Origin: Rhodococcoides trifolii
GTDB lineage: Bacteria; Actinomycetota; Actinomycetes; Mycobacteriales; Mycobacteriaceae
Direction: 5' to 3'
NCBI RefSeq assembly: GCF_014635345.1
Contig: NZ_BMCU01000004.1
Span: forward strand, 310,001-374,000
DNA length: 64,000 nucleotides
The translations under genes were made by a program, and so were the position numbers. Shown here piece after piece: positions 11,427 through 19,804 of the stretch. The stretch's first letter is position 1, and every line of letters starts with the position of its first letter. Below the pieces are notes generated by a model. It made no database searches. It was not told where the DNA came from and worked only from the letters and a program-made list of their open reading frames with translations.

Positions 11427-12398
11427 ATGCGCGCCGACCGCCTCCTCTCGCTCGTCCTGCTGCTGCGAAACCGAGGCCGCATGTCCGCAGCTGCGCTGGC
11501 GAAGGAACTCGACGTTTCCGAACGCACCGTCCTGCGCGACATCGACGCCCTCTCGCTCTCGGGCTTTCCGGTCTACGCCGAGCGAGGACGTCACGGCGGC
11601 TTCGAGTTACTGCCCGGTTTCACGACGGACCTGACCGGCCTCACCGCAGACGAAGCCAAGGCGCTGATGACCGGGCCCGCCTCCGAATCTCTCGGCATGG
11701 CGCCCGCCTTCGCCTCCGCCATGCGCAAGGTGGCCGCGTCCATGTCGGACGAACAGCGAAGGGCGGCAACGACTGTCGCGCAACGCGTACTCGTTCGGCC
11801 GGAAGGATTCGTCTCCGAACCGCCCGATGCGGACGACCGTCTGGGATTGGTTCAGCAGGCCGTCTTCTCCGGCCGACGGCTGCGCATCGTGTACGGACCG
11901 GAGCAGACCGAACGCACCATCGACCCGCTCGGGCTCGTCCACGCGGGTCGGCACTGGTACCTGCTCGCGCTCCATCGCGGCAACGAGCGCACGTATCGAC
12001 TCTCGCGCATGGGCAACGTCGAGCAGCTCGACGAACCCGCCGAACGCACTCCGGACATCGACCTGGCCGCCATCTGGGACCGTCGACGGACCGAGTTCCG
12101 CTCGAGCCGAGAGGTCGTCTCCGCCACCGTCCGCGTCCACCCCAACCAATTTTCGACGGTTTCTGCGGTGGCCCTGGAAGTCCGTTCCGTCACCGAAGAG
12201 GGTGGCGACGGTGACGGTGACGGGAAGGCCGGAGGCCGGCCGGAATCCTGGACGACTGTGGATGTCGTCCTCGGCGGGGTGGGGCACGCCTGTTCGTTGA
12301 TGTGGATGCTCGGTGACGACGGGGAGTTGGTTTCGCCGCCGGAGCTTCGGGCCATCCTGAGAGGTCGGGCTGCGGCGATGGCAGCCCAGCACAGCTAA
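11427..12398 (+). CDS. HTH-WYL transcriptional regulator (YafY/DeoR-like)
   Basis: 323 residues: N-terminal winged helix (MRADRLLSLVLLLRNRG...LDVSERTVLRDIDAL) and a central WYL domain (RRLRIVYGPEQTERTIDPLGLVHAGRHWYLLA). The start was taken at MRADRLL; the frame is open far upstream but is antisense to the previous gene. The C-terminal part carries an unusual low-complexity insert, EEGGDGDGDGKAGGRPES, whose second half is encoded by a copy of repeat family A. WYL domains sense small ligands or nucleic acids; the ligand here is unknown. Confidence 0.88.
   Translation: MRADRLLSLVLLLRNRGRMSAAALAKELDVSERTVLRDIDALSLSGFPVYAERGRHGGFELLPGFTTDLTGLTADEAKALMTGPASESLGMAPAFASAMRKVAASMSDEQRRAATTVAQRVLVRPEGFVSEPPDADDRLGLVQQAVFSGRRLRIVYGPEQTERTIDPLGLVHAGRHWYLLALHRGNERTYRLSRMGNVEQLDEPAERTPDIDLAAIWDRRRTEFRSSREVVSATVRVHPNQFSTVSAVALEVRSVTEEGGDGDGDGKAGGRPESWTTVDVVLGGVGHACSLMWMLGDDGELVSPPELRAILRGRAAAMAAQHS
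12222..12243 (+). repeat. Repeat family A, copy 1 (inside coding sequence)
   Basis: 22-bp element with core GGCCGGAGGCCGG, flanked by GGGAA and CCGG. It lies inside the WYL regulator gene and encodes part of its GKAGGRPES insert. Confidence 0.7.
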
Positions 12399-12413
12399 CC
12401 TGGAGCAGGTTAG
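12395..12413. promoter_or_regulatory. Perfect inverted repeat upstream of the OsmC gene
   Basis: CTAACCT-GGAGC-AGGTTAG, a 7-bp inverted repeat with a 5-bp spacer. It overlaps the WYL stop codon and lies 28 bases before the osmC-like ATG. It could be an operator or a weak hairpin terminator. The arm sequence recalls IdeR boxes, but the arms are in the opposite order, so iron control is not claimed. Confidence 0.45.
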
Positions 12414-12441
12414 TAGTTGATTCTTTGACGAGAGGACTCTC

Positions 12442-12882
12442 ATGCCTACACGTACCGCACGCACTGCCTGGAACGGAACACTGGAGAAGGGCGCCGGCCA
12501 GGTAGAGCTCACGAGCTCCGGTGCCGCCACCTTCGACGTCTCCTTCCCCAAGCGTGCAGCCGAGAACGCAGACGGTACCACCAGCCCGGAGGAGCTCATC
12601 GCCGCAGCGCACTCCGCCTGCTACGCGATGCAGCTGTCCGCCGTGATCGCCGAAGCCGGCGGCACCCCGGAGAGCCTCGACGTGAAGGCCGACGTCTCGC
12701 TCGGCCCGGACACCGTGGGCTTCAAGCTGACCGGCATCAAGATCACCGTGCGCGGTGAGGTGTCCGGCCTCGACGCCGACGGCTTCGCCAAGGCCGCGCA
12801 GGACGCCAAGGAGACCTGCCCGGTGTCGAAGGCGCTCACCGGTGTCGAGATCACCCTGGATGCAGCGCTCGAATCGGAATGA
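12442..12882 (+). CDS. OsmC family peroxiredoxin
   Basis: 146-residue OsmC/Ohr-fold thiol peroxidase expected to reduce organic hydroperoxides. Both redox cysteines are present: Cys60 in AAHSACYAMQL and Cys126 in KETCPVSKAL. The ribosome site GAGAGGA precedes the ATG. Its stop overlaps the ATG of the DsbA-like gene (ATGA), so the two thiol-redox proteins are co-translated. Sub-family (OsmC rather than Ohr) is judged from the N-terminal TRTARTAWNG start. Confidence 0.9.
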   Translation: MPTRTARTAWNGTLEKGAGQVELTSSGAATFDVSFPKRAAENADGTTSPEELIAAAHSACYAMQLSAVIAEAGGTPESLDVKADVSLGPDTVGFKLTGIKITVRGEVSGLDADGFAKAAQDAKETCPVSKALTGVEITLDAALESE

Positions 12883-13562
12883 GTCGCTCGGCGACGACAA
12901 CGGCGGTTGTCGAGGTCTGGTCCGACATCGCGTGCCCGTGGTGCTACATCGGGAAGTCCCGGTTCACCGCGGCGCTCGAGTCGTTTCCGGACCGCGATCG
13001 TATCGAGGTCATCTGGCGTGCCTACCAGCTTTCACCCGACACCCCTGTCGGTGAGGCAACGCCGGAGATCGACTCGCTCATGGCCTCGAAAGGCATGGAG
13101 CGCGAGCAGGTTCGAGAGATGTTCGAGCAAGTGAGTGCGAACGCGGAATCTGCCGGGCTCGAGATCGACTTCGAACGCGTCGTCGCCGCCAACACGTTCG
13201 ATGCGCACCGGTTGATCCAGATGGCCGGTCCGCAGGAAACACCGAAGGGACCGCGAGCATCACGCCGAACCGAGGTGATGGACAACCTCTTTCGCGCACA
13301 CTTCGTCGAAGGTCGGATCATCGACGACTTGGACGTCCTCGCGGCCGTCGCGGACGAGTCGGGACTGGGTGCAGACGTCCGGTCCCGACTCGACACGGAC
13401 GAAGGTGCCGAGGAAGTACGCGCTGATCTCGCGACCGCCAAGCAGATCGGCGTGAGCGGAGTTCCGTTCTTCGTCGCCGGTCGGCGTGTGGCCGTGTCCG
13501 GTGCGCAGGCCGAGAGCGTGTTCTTTCAGTTGTTCGACAGAGCCGTCGCCGACCTGGACTGA
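12879..13562 (+). CDS. DsbA family thioredoxin-fold oxidoreductase (FrnE-like)
   Basis: 227 residues with a thioredoxin-fold CPWC active site (VWSDIACPWCYIGKSRF, about residues 12-28) and the DsbA alpha-helical insertion, ending with the cis-Pro region GVSGVPFFVAG. No signal peptide, so it is cytosolic, as in the FrnE group. Coupled to the OsmC peroxidase; a role in reducing or isomerising thiols under oxidative stress is inferred. It overlaps the convergent cbtA 3' end by 37 bases. Confidence 0.88.
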   Translation: MSRSATTTAVVEVWSDIACPWCYIGKSRFTAALESFPDRDRIEVIWRAYQLSPDTPVGEATPEIDSLMASKGMEREQVREMFEQVSANAESAGLEIDFERVVAANTFDAHRLIQMAGPQETPKGPRASRRTEVMDNLFRAHFVEGRIIDDLDVLAAVADESGLGADVRSRLDTDEGAEEVRADLATAKQIGVSGVPFFVAGRRVAVSGAQAESVFFQLFDRAVADLD

Positions 13563-14344
13563 TCCGAGCGAGTGGCTCGCTCGGTCAGGTATGCGAATGC
13601 CAGGCCGAGCGAGATCCACAGCGTCGCCTGAATGGTCAGCGACGAGATGCGGAACTGCCACAACAGGGTTGCGGGGAAATCCGTTCCCACCTCGTTGATC
13701 CCGGGCAGCAGTACGTAGCCCGCGATCACGACGACGAGGAACCCGGCGAGCGGAGCAGCGATCCTCGTGGCGATGGACGACTGCGCCGCAACAAGTTTCG
13801 ACACGTACGCGGCAACGACGACCGCGAGCAGACCGAGCACCACCGACGCGAGCCACAGCCAGGTGCGCTGAGTGATCGTGTCGGGATCGCCTACTGCAGG
13901 CGGATTCGCCGGGTACTTGAAGAACGGCACCGCCTCGATGGCGAGCCACCCTCCACCGGCGATCACGAGCGCGAGTACGGGCCCGCGCAGGGTCACGAAC
14001 CGTCGGGCGTAGTGAACGACGACGGCGAAGATGGCGCCCAACGCGAGGCCGGCCAGGCCGGTCGCGAGGAACAGCCCTACCTTCTGACCGTCACGCGAGA
14101 CGAGGGGTGTCTCTTCTTCGTCGTGTGCAGCGGTGACTTCTTCTCCGCCGTGACTGTGCCCACCCGCCGCATCCTCGATGGCGATGGCCGCGTCGACGTG
14201 AGGTTCACCGATGAAGAAGGCGACACCACCCGCGAGGATGCCGGCGATCAGACCGGCAAGGAGGCCGCGGAGAAGGAGCTGGACGAAACTTCCGGGCAGG
14301 TGGGTCAGTGGCGAGCTTGGGAGCGCTGCGTTATTCAGTGGCAC
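13526..14344 (-). CDS. cbtA: CbtA family cobalt transporter subunit
   Basis: 272-residue membrane protein with an N-terminal transmembrane helix (LLLRGLLAGLIAGILAGGVAFFIGEP), an acidic His-containing loop (GGHSHGGEE) and several further hydrophobic helices. This arrangement is characteristic of CbtA. It begins with GTG and overlaps cbtB by 10 bases. The pair is predicted to import Co2+ for cobalamin synthesis, and the riboswitch upstream of cbtB supports that role. Confidence 0.88.
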   Translation of the reverse strand: MPLNNAALPSSPLTHLPGSFVQLLLRGLLAGLIAGILAGGVAFFIGEPHVDAAIAIEDAAGGHSHGGEEVTAAHDEEETPLVSRDGQKVGLFLATGLAGLALGAIFAVVVHYARRFVTLRGPVLALVIAGGGWLAIEAVPFFKYPANPPAVGDPDTITQRTWLWLASVVLGLLAVVVAAYVSKLVAAQSSIATRIAAPLAGFLVVVIAGYVLLPGINEVGTDFPATLLWQFRISSLTIQATLWISLGLAFAYLTERATRSDQSRSATALSNN

Positions 14345-14529
14345 GGGAGCCCCAGCAGGTGACGTCCGTCGTGCATCAGCTCGTGCATGTACATACCGGA
14401 GCGCGAGATGGCTCCCTGGTCGAAGCCGACCAAGTACAGCGTGAGGAACGCAAGCAGAATCACCGCGGCAACGACGACTGCGAGCGCAGCGGATTCGTTG
14501 ACCGAGCTGGGGGAGTGGACGATCGCCAT
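14335..14529 (-). CDS. cbtB: CbtB family cobalt transporter subunit
   Basis: 64 residues: one transmembrane helix (AALAVVVAAVILLAFLTLYLV) and a C-terminal His-rich metal motif MYMHELMHDGRHLLGLPCH, the CbtB signature. It is first in the cbtBA operon, directly behind a cobalamin riboswitch, with a GGAAGGA ribosome site. Confidence 0.9.
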   Translation of the reverse strand: MAIVHSPSSVNESAALAVVVAAVILLAFLTLYLVGFDQGAISRSGMYMHELMHDGRHLLGLPCH

Positions 14530-14541
14530 GTGGTGTCCTTC

Positions 14542-14559
14542 CGGGATGTTCGCGTCCCG
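14542..14559 (-). promoter_or_regulatory. Hairpin in the riboswitch expression platform
   Basis: CGGGA and TCCCG pair across an 8-base loop immediately upstream of the cbtB ribosome site (GGAAGGA). It probably forms part of the switching element that exposes or hides translation signals. Inference from position. Confidence 0.5.
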
Positions 14560-14574
14560 AGTAGAGGATGGCTG

Positions 14575-14700
14575 CGGCGGCCTCGTTTTCTGACTCTCGA
14601 GCCGCGAGGCTCGATTACAGTGGCGCGACCGTCCCGGATTCGCACCGGGTTACCGTCGACCGTCGCAGTGTGGTCAAGCGAACTGTGACACCGGCGGCCT
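14575..14700 (-). ncRNA. Cobalamin riboswitch upstream of cbtBA
   Basis: Read on the minus strand, the conserved core is visible in order: CCCGGTGCGAATCCGGGACG, then the GCCACTGTAAT segment, then a GAGTCAGAA-type B12 box followed by AACG. These are the diagnostic conserved positions of the adenosylcobalamin riboswitch. It represses cobalt uptake when cobalamin is plentiful, according to the known family. The 5' edge is approximate. Confidence 0.93.
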
Positions 14701-14706
14701 CACAAG

Positions 14707-16155
14707 TCAATTGGCCGAGGCGATCCCGAAGGCCGATTGGGCGATCGAGAACACGTAGCCGTTCTCCAGCTGACCGATGGGCCGGTCCGATTCGATCTGC
14801 GTTGCGAAGACCCAGTCCTGACCTGCAGCGTCCGTCGCGAGCCACGATCCGATGACGTCACCGGGAAGGTTGCCGGACTTGGCGCCGACGTACGGCCACT
14901 GCGCGCGGTCGAGCTCGATCAGCGGCTGGATGCCCAGTATGCGTCGGGCCTCGTCGGGGAGTGGACCGTTCAGCAGACCGGCGTAGGCGTTGCAGATGTC
15001 GTCGGCCGTGGCGAACCAGCCGACGTCCTGAGCCGACCCCGGCGTGCTGATGAGCGACTGCAGGTCGAGGTCCAGCGGCTGATCGTCGAGCGAGGCGAGA
15101 ATGGCTCGTCGACCCTCGGTGTCGGCGCTCTGCCAGGCCGCGCGCTGATTCTGCACGCCCCAACCGGTGAGGAACACTTCCTTCGTCGTCGGGAACGGGG
15201 TGAGGTCGGCGGGATCGTGGTGACCCATGAGCGACAGCTCGTTCTCCACCGCCGCGCGCCCGAGGCGGTCGATCAGAAGATCGGTCGCGGTGTTGTCGCT
15301 GATCGAGATCATCTTCTCGGCGGCGTCGCGAACGGTCACCTCGGTGCCGGCGGGAAAATTCTGCAGTTCACCCGACGGTGCGCTCTTGACGGCTTCGGTG
15401 ATCGTCAAGGTCTCGTCGAAGGAGACCGTGCCGTTGTTCACGGCGCGGAGCAGTGCGCCCAGTACGTACAGCTTGGCGACGGACGCGATCTGCAGTTCCG
15501 CACCGGCGTTGGTCGCGTGGACGGGCACGCAGCTGCCACCGGTGATGCGCGCGGCCAGAACGGAATCCGCCGTGGTGCCGAGCGACGAGATGGCCTGATC
15601 CACGTCGGCCCAGGTGGTTTCGGGGGGTGCGGTGGCCAGACCGCGAATGCCGTCGAGCTTTCCGGTCGAGTCGATCGACAGGTCGAGTGTGGCAGGGACG
15701 CCGCGGCTGGTGGTCAGCTGCAGCTCCGCCTGGCCGCCCTGCGCGCGGTAGGAGTTCACGGTGAACGGCGCACTGGTATTGAGCTGTACGACGGGTGTGA
15801 TCAGGCCCGCTGCACCGAGTGCCTGCGCCAGAACGGGCGCTGCGAACGCGTTGATCTCGTCGGGGTTCAGCGTGTTCACGTCCGCATTGATCCAGCCGAC
15901 GACGGTCCGGCTGACCTGGCCGATCGGAGTGGACGGGTCGATCAGCGGAGGAGCGGCACCGTCGGCGGTCTCGACGGTCTCGGCGGTCTCGGCGGTCGGC
16001 GGAGGCGTCGACTCGGCGCTCGTATCGGACCATCCACGAGCCGAACCGGATTCGAGCTTCGGGTCGACTCCTCCGGAACACGCCGTCGCGGTCAAGGCCA
16101 CGGCGAACAGCGCAACGGCCCGCCCCCGGAAACTCTGCATCCGCACGATCCCCAT
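14707..16155 (-). CDS. lpqF: Beta-lactamase/serine-hydrolase-like lipoprotein, LpqF-type
   Basis: 482 residues. Lipoprotein signal with lipobox around ALTATACSGG, so membrane-anchored on the outside. A Pro/Thr/Glu-rich linker precedes an NTF2-like region and a class-A-beta-lactamase-like domain; QIASVAKLYVLGALL contains the SxxK catalytic motif (SVAK), and ISDNTATDLLIDRLG the SDN-type loop. The mhuD neighbour matches M. tuberculosis Rv3593 (lpqF)-Rv3592. Hydrolysis of antibiotics is not implied. An internal ATG 15 bases downstream is an alternative start. Confidence 0.85.
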   Translation of the reverse strand: MGIVRMQSFRGRAVALFAVALTATACSGGVDPKLESGSARGWSDTSAESTPPPTAETAETVETADGAAPPLIDPSTPIGQVSRTVVGWINADVNTLNPDEINAFAAPVLAQALGAAGLITPVVQLNTSAPFTVNSYRAQGGQAELQLTTSRGVPATLDLSIDSTGKLDGIRGLATAPPETTWADVDQAISSLGTTADSVLAARITGGSCVPVHATNAGAELQIASVAKLYVLGALLRAVNNGTVSFDETLTITEAVKSAPSGELQNFPAGTEVTVRDAAEKMISISDNTATDLLIDRLGRAAVENELSLMGHHDPADLTPFPTTKEVFLTGWGVQNQRAAWQSADTEGRRAILASLDDQPLDLDLQSLISTPGSAQDVGWFATADDICNAYAGLLNGPLPDEARRILGIQPLIELDRAQWPYVGAKSGNLPGDVIGSWLATDAAGQDWVFATQIESDRPIGQLENGYVFSIAQSAFGIASAN

Positions 16156-16185
16156 CCAAAATCGGTGAATTACCCGGTTCGAACC

Positions 16186-16500
16186 CTACTGACCACCCTC
16201 GGGCTTGACGTCGAGCACCACCTCGAACTCCAGCAAGGATGCGCCCGAGCTGACCGGCTTCGCACGCTCACCCGAATGCGCGGCGACGGCGGGACCTGCA
16301 GCCCAGGCCGCGAACGCCTCTTCGGTCTCCCACTGGGTGACGACGAAGTACCGGCTGTCGCCCTTCACCGGACGCAGCAACTGGAAACCCAGGAAACCGG
16401 GCGATCCGTCGACGGAATGGGCCCGCGCGGCGAACCGCTTCTCGAGCTCGGCGCCGGCGCCTTCGGGAACTTCGATCGCGTTGATCTTCACTACTGCCAT
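16186..16500 (-). CDS. mhuD: Haem-degrading monooxygenase MhuD
   Basis: 104 residues; strongly resembles mycobacterial MhuD (Rv3592), which opens haem to mycobilin and releases iron. Key residues are at the expected positions: Asn7, Trp66 and the haem-ligating His75. The start was set at MAVVKINAIEV, which gives the family length; a longer frame adds 10 residues without support. Diverges from the alpha/beta-hydrolase gene with a 23-base gap. Confidence 0.95.
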   Translation of the reverse strand: MAVVKINAIEVPEGAGAELEKRFAARAHSVDGSPGFLGFQLLRPVKGDSRYFVVTQWETEEAFAAWAAGPAVAAHSGERAKPVSSGASLLEFEVVLDVKPEGGQ

Positions 16501-16523
16501 GGGCCCGAGATTACCCTTCGGGT

Positions 16524-17231
16524 GTGACACCGATCGTCCTGCTGCACGGGCTCATGGGCCGCGGACGTACGTGGCGTCGGCACGTTCCGTGGCTCGGCGA
16601 ACTGGGCGAGGTGCATACGTTCGATGCGGCGGGGCATGGGCGCTCTGTTTCTTCGGTGGACACCGAAGCCTTCGTTGCCGATCTCGCCTTGTTCGTCGGC
16701 GCACTCGGTCCCTCGATCGTCATCGGCCACTCCATGGGAGCCCTGCACGCGTGGTGTCTGGCGGCAGCGCATCCGGAACTGGTGCAGGCGTTGGTGATCG
16801 AGGACATGGCGCCTGATTTCCGTGGGCGCACCGCCGACGACTGGGCCGCCATGATGCACGCGTGGCCGCAGCCGTTCGCCACCGCGCAGGATGTGCTGGA
16901 TTTCTTCGGAGACGTTGCCGGACAGTACTTTCTGGATTCCTTCGACCATTCTTCGGACGGCTACCGCCTGCACGGTGACGTCGACACGTTCGTGGCCATC
17001 TCCGCGGAATGGGGGACACGCGACTTCTGGTCCGAGTGGGATGCGGTACGGGCGCCCACGCTGCTCATCGAGGCGGAACACGGCATCACCCCGCCGGGGC
17101 AGATGGCGGAAATGCATGCGCGGGGGCCTGATTCGGAGTACGTCCTGGTGCCGGGGGTTGGGCATCTGCTGCACGACGAGATGCCTCAGCGGTATCGAGA
17201 GCTCGTGGAGGCCTTCCTGCGGAACCGTTGA
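16524..17231 (+). CDS. Alpha/beta-fold hydrolase (Rv3591c-like)
   Basis: 235 residues with oxyanion region LHGLMGRG, nucleophile elbow GHSMG (Ser near residue 74), and the catalytic His in PGVGHLLHDE. The intact triad indicates an active esterase/hydrolase; the substrate is unknown. The start is a GTG directly following the mhuD promoter region. Confidence 0.85.
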   Translation: MTPIVLLHGLMGRGRTWRRHVPWLGELGEVHTFDAAGHGRSVSSVDTEAFVADLALFVGALGPSIVIGHSMGALHAWCLAAAHPELVQALVIEDMAPDFRGRTADDWAAMMHAWPQPFATAQDVLDFFGDVAGQYFLDSFDHSSDGYRLHGDVDTFVAISAEWGTRDFWSEWDAVRAPTLLIEAEHGITPPGQMAEMHARGPDSEYVLVPGVGHLLHDEMPQRYRELVEAFLRNR

Positions 17232-17258
17232 GCCGGACAAAGGCCCACCAGTCACGCC

Positions 17259-18128
17259 TCACCCCTCTCCCGCCAGCGCGAACAACCCTTCCGCCGTCTG
17301 CTCCACCAACCCGTCCGCCAGCAACGAGTCCAGCGCCCGCTCCCGCTGACCGGCGTCGGTGGTCCACACCAAATCGAGGCGCGCCTTCTCCACCGGTCCG
17401 CTGGTGTCGCGGAGCACGGACATCAACTTGCCGCGCACTTGACGATCGGTGCCGGCAAACTTCTGCACCTTCTTCGGCGGCCCAGCGTGCGCGGGCTTGC
17501 CGGCCTCGACCCATGCGCAGTGCGGGAGTGGACATTCGGCGCAGGTGGGCTTCTTGGCGGTGCAGATCACGGCGCCGAGTTCCATCAATGCCGCCGAGAA
17601 CGTCGCTCCTCGGTTCGGGGGAAGCAAGGCTCGGACGTCGGCCAAATCCCTTGTCGTCGAAGGGTTCCCCGGCTCGGCGAGACCGTGAACCGCACGCGCG
17701 ACGACCCGTCGGACGTTGGTGTCGACCACCGGAACGCTCTGCCCGTACGCGAAAGTCGCCACAGCGCGCGCGGTGTAGGCGCCGATTCCGGGCAGCCCGA
17801 GGAGCGTGTCCACATCTGCGGGCGCAACGTCTCCATGCTGTGTGGCAAGGACTTTGGAACATTCGTGTAGCCGTAGCGCCCGACGCGGATAACCGAGCTT
17901 CCCCCACGCGCGCAACACTTCCGCTTGCGACGACGCCGCCATCGCCGAGGGCACCGGCCACCGCGCCACCCAGTCGAGCCAGATGGGTGCGACACGTGCG
18001 ACAGGAGTCTGCTGCAGCATGATCTCGCTCATCAGGATCTGCCACGCGGTCACGGCGGGTCGGCGCCACGGGAGGTCGCGCGCGTTCTCGTCGAACCAGG
18101 ACACCAAGGCGTCGGCGTCGACCGTCAA
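17259..18128 (-). CDS. mutY: A/G-specific adenine glycosylase MutY
   Basis: 289 residues. Removes adenine mispaired with 8-oxoguanine. Visible are the catalytic Glu in SEIMLQQTPVARV, the helix-hairpin-helix LPGIGAYTARAV, the conserved Asp in VVDTNVRRV, and the 4Fe-4S ligands with spacing C-x6-C-x2-C-x5-C in CTAKKPTCAECPLPHC. The C-terminal 8-oxoG-recognition domain is short, as in mycobacterial MutY (Rv3589). Confidence 0.95.
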   Translation of the reverse strand: MTVDADALVSWFDENARDLPWRRPAVTAWQILMSEIMLQQTPVARVAPIWLDWVARWPVPSAMAASSQAEVLRAWGKLGYPRRALRLHECSKVLATQHGDVAPADVDTLLGLPGIGAYTARAVATFAYGQSVPVVDTNVRRVVARAVHGLAEPGNPSTTRDLADVRALLPPNRGATFSAALMELGAVICTAKKPTCAECPLPHCAWVEAGKPAHAGPPKKVQKFAGTDRQVRGKLMSVLRDTSGPVEKARLDLVWTTDAGQRERALDSLLADGLVEQTAEGLFALAGEG

Positions 18129-18160
18129 AACAAACCTCCTGTGCGCCTTTGCCGATCATC

Positions 18161-18182
18161 CCGACCGGCCTCCGGCCTTCCC
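18161..18182 (-). repeat. Repeat family A, copy 2
   Basis: Minus-orientation copy of the 22-bp element (core CCGGCCTCCGGCC) in the gap between the divergent mutY and carbonic anhydrase genes. Confidence 0.7.
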
Positions 18183-18238
18183 GCAGCCTTCCACGCTACT
18201 CAAACGCGCACCGGCAGTGCAGCCGCGGCTAGGGCAGA

Positions 18239-18955
18239 ATGTCCGACATGGGGAATTCAGACACTGCAGCAAAGACGCCAGCCGAAGCCTGGACCGCCAT
18301 CTACGAAGGCAACCGCCGTTTCGTGGACGGTAAGTCCATCCACCCCGACCAAGGTATCGACCGTCGCACCAGCCTCGTCGACGGCCAGCACCCGTCGGTC
18401 GTGCTCTTCGGATGCTCCGACTCGCGCGTTGCCGCGGAAATCATCTTCGATCAGGGTCTCGGAGGCATGTTCGTGGTGCGCACTGCGGGCCAGGTCGTCG
18501 ACTCGTCCGTGCTCGGGTCCATCGAGTTCGGCGCAGAGGTTCTCGGGGCCCCACTCATCGTCATCCTCGGTCATGACAGCTGCGGCGCCGTCAAGGCCAC
18601 TCTGGGGGCGGTCGAGAACGGTTCGGTTCCCGGCGGATTCATCCGCGACATCGTGGAGCGGGTCACGCCGTCGATCCTCAACGCGCACCGCCTCGGGTAC
18701 ACCCGTGTCGACGACATCGAAGCGCGCCACGTCCTCGAAACCGGAAAGCTTCTGGTCGAACGGTCCTCCATCCTTGCGAAGCGCATCGAGGCCGGGGAGC
18801 TCGCTATCGTCGGCCTCACCTACAAGTTGGCCGAGGGCAAGGTCGAGTTCCAAGGTGTGGTCGGCGACATCGGTCCCGTCGAGTTCGGCGGCACCGACCG
18901 CACGGATCCGGGCGATCACCTGCACGCGGCCGCTGTTCCCAGCGACACGCCGTAG
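18239..18955 (+). CDS. canB: Beta-class carbonic anhydrase
   Basis: 238 residues. Zinc ligands are present in FGCSDSRVAAEIIFDQ (Cys and the Asp-Arg dyad) and in LGHDSCGAVKATL (His and Cys). Interconverts CO2 and bicarbonate. Corresponds in position and sequence to M. tuberculosis Rv3588c. Two in-frame ATGs lie 9 bases apart (18239 and 18248); the second gives MGNSDTAAK and is also plausible. Confidence 0.95.
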   Translation: MSDMGNSDTAAKTPAEAWTAIYEGNRRFVDGKSIHPDQGIDRRTSLVDGQHPSVVLFGCSDSRVAAEIIFDQGLGGMFVVRTAGQVVDSSVLGSIEFGAEVLGAPLIVILGHDSCGAVKATLGAVENGSVPGGFIRDIVERVTPSILNAHRLGYTRVDDIEARHVLETGKLLVERSSILAKRIEAGELAIVGLTYKLAEGKVEFQGVVGDIGPVEFGGTDRTDPGDHLHAAAVPSDTP

Positions 18956-18997
18956 TAGGTGCGGCTCGGGCACCCGCTCGGCACATACGGTTGACGG

Positions 18998-19705
18998 GTG
19001 CTCGAGCCGAACGGTCCACTGCCACCCGAGATCTACTGGCGTCGTCGTGCGCTGGCAATCGGTGTCGCGGTCGTCGCGCTCGTCCTCGTCGTGTGGCTCA
19101 TCGTGTCGTTGACCAGTTCCGACGATCCCGACGCGACGGCAACCGGCGCGTCCGCGACGCTCACGCCGACTCCGACGACCACCTACCGTCCCGACGCATC
19201 GTCGAACCCGGGACCCGATGCCCAGGCGTCCGGTGGGGGCGGCGGCGGTGGCGCTGCCGCCGGATCGACCACGACGACGACCACAGCGTCGGGCTCGTCG
19301 ACTCCCGCGGCTCCCGGACAGTGCTCGGACCAGTCGCTCGCAGTGAAGGCGTCCCCCGACCAGCCGACGTACCAGGCGGGCCAGGAGCCGAAGTTCACGA
19401 TCGTCGTCACCAACATCGGCACCTCGGCGTGCTCACGTGACCTCGGGTCCGGCCTGCAGCAGGTGTTGGTCTACACCCTCGAGAACCAGCGACTGTGGTC
19501 GAACATCGACTGTTTCCCGGCCACTGCCGCCGACGTCCGCAACCTCGCTCCCGGCCAGCAGGCTCCGTTCACCGTGACGTGGTCCGCGACGACGTCGGAG
19601 CCGGGATGCACCGCTCCCCGCAACCCTGTCGGGGCGGGTGCGTACTCGGTGGTGGGTCAGCTCGGAGAACTGCGTAGCTCGCCGGAGACGTTCAACATCG
19701 CTTGA
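18998..19705 (+). CDS. Single-pass membrane protein with disordered linker (Rv3587c-like)
   Basis: 235 residues: short cytoplasmic N-terminus, one transmembrane helix (about residues 17-42, ALAIGVAVVALVLVVWLIV), a long Thr/Pro/Ser/Gly linker including a seven-Gly run and a Thr6 run, and a C-terminal beta-rich domain with four Cys that probably forms disulfides outside the membrane. Its place between canB and disA matches Rv3587c. Function is unknown. Confidence 0.82.
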   Translation: MLEPNGPLPPEIYWRRRALAIGVAVVALVLVVWLIVSLTSSDDPDATATGASATLTPTPTTTYRPDASSNPGPDAQASGGGGGGGAAAGSTTTTTTASGSSTPAAPGQCSDQSLAVKASPDQPTYQAGQEPKFTIVVTNIGTSACSRDLGSGLQQVLVYTLENQRLWSNIDCFPATAADVRNLAPGQQAPFTVTWSATTSEPGCTAPRNPVGAGAYSVVGQLGELRSSPETFNIA

Positions 19706-19761
19706 TGCGCTTCGCGCTCGGGTGCGAACCTGGACCTCGGTCGCTCCGCAGGCTCCACTCC

Positions 19762-19791
19762 GGGCGTGCTGGAGGACTCTTTTTCACACCC
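19762..19791. repeat. Repeat family D, degenerate copy between convergent genes
   Basis: ACTCTTTTTCACACCC (19776-19791) matches one arm of the clpB terminator element at 47853-47892; an upstream GGGCGTG can pair with CACACCC apart from one mismatch. It lies between the convergent ends of the membrane protein and disA and may act as a weak terminator. Confidence 0.5.
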
Positions 19792-19804
19792 ATGTGCGCA
19801 GCGC

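Noticed and set aside
12395..12413. IdeR/DtxR iron box
   Set aside because: Arms are CTAACCT...AGGTTAG, the reverse order of the IdeR consensus, so it is listed only as an unassigned palindrome.
14737..16527. Plus-strand ORF opposite lpqF/mhuD
   Set aside because: Spans two unrelated genes and has no recognisable domain.
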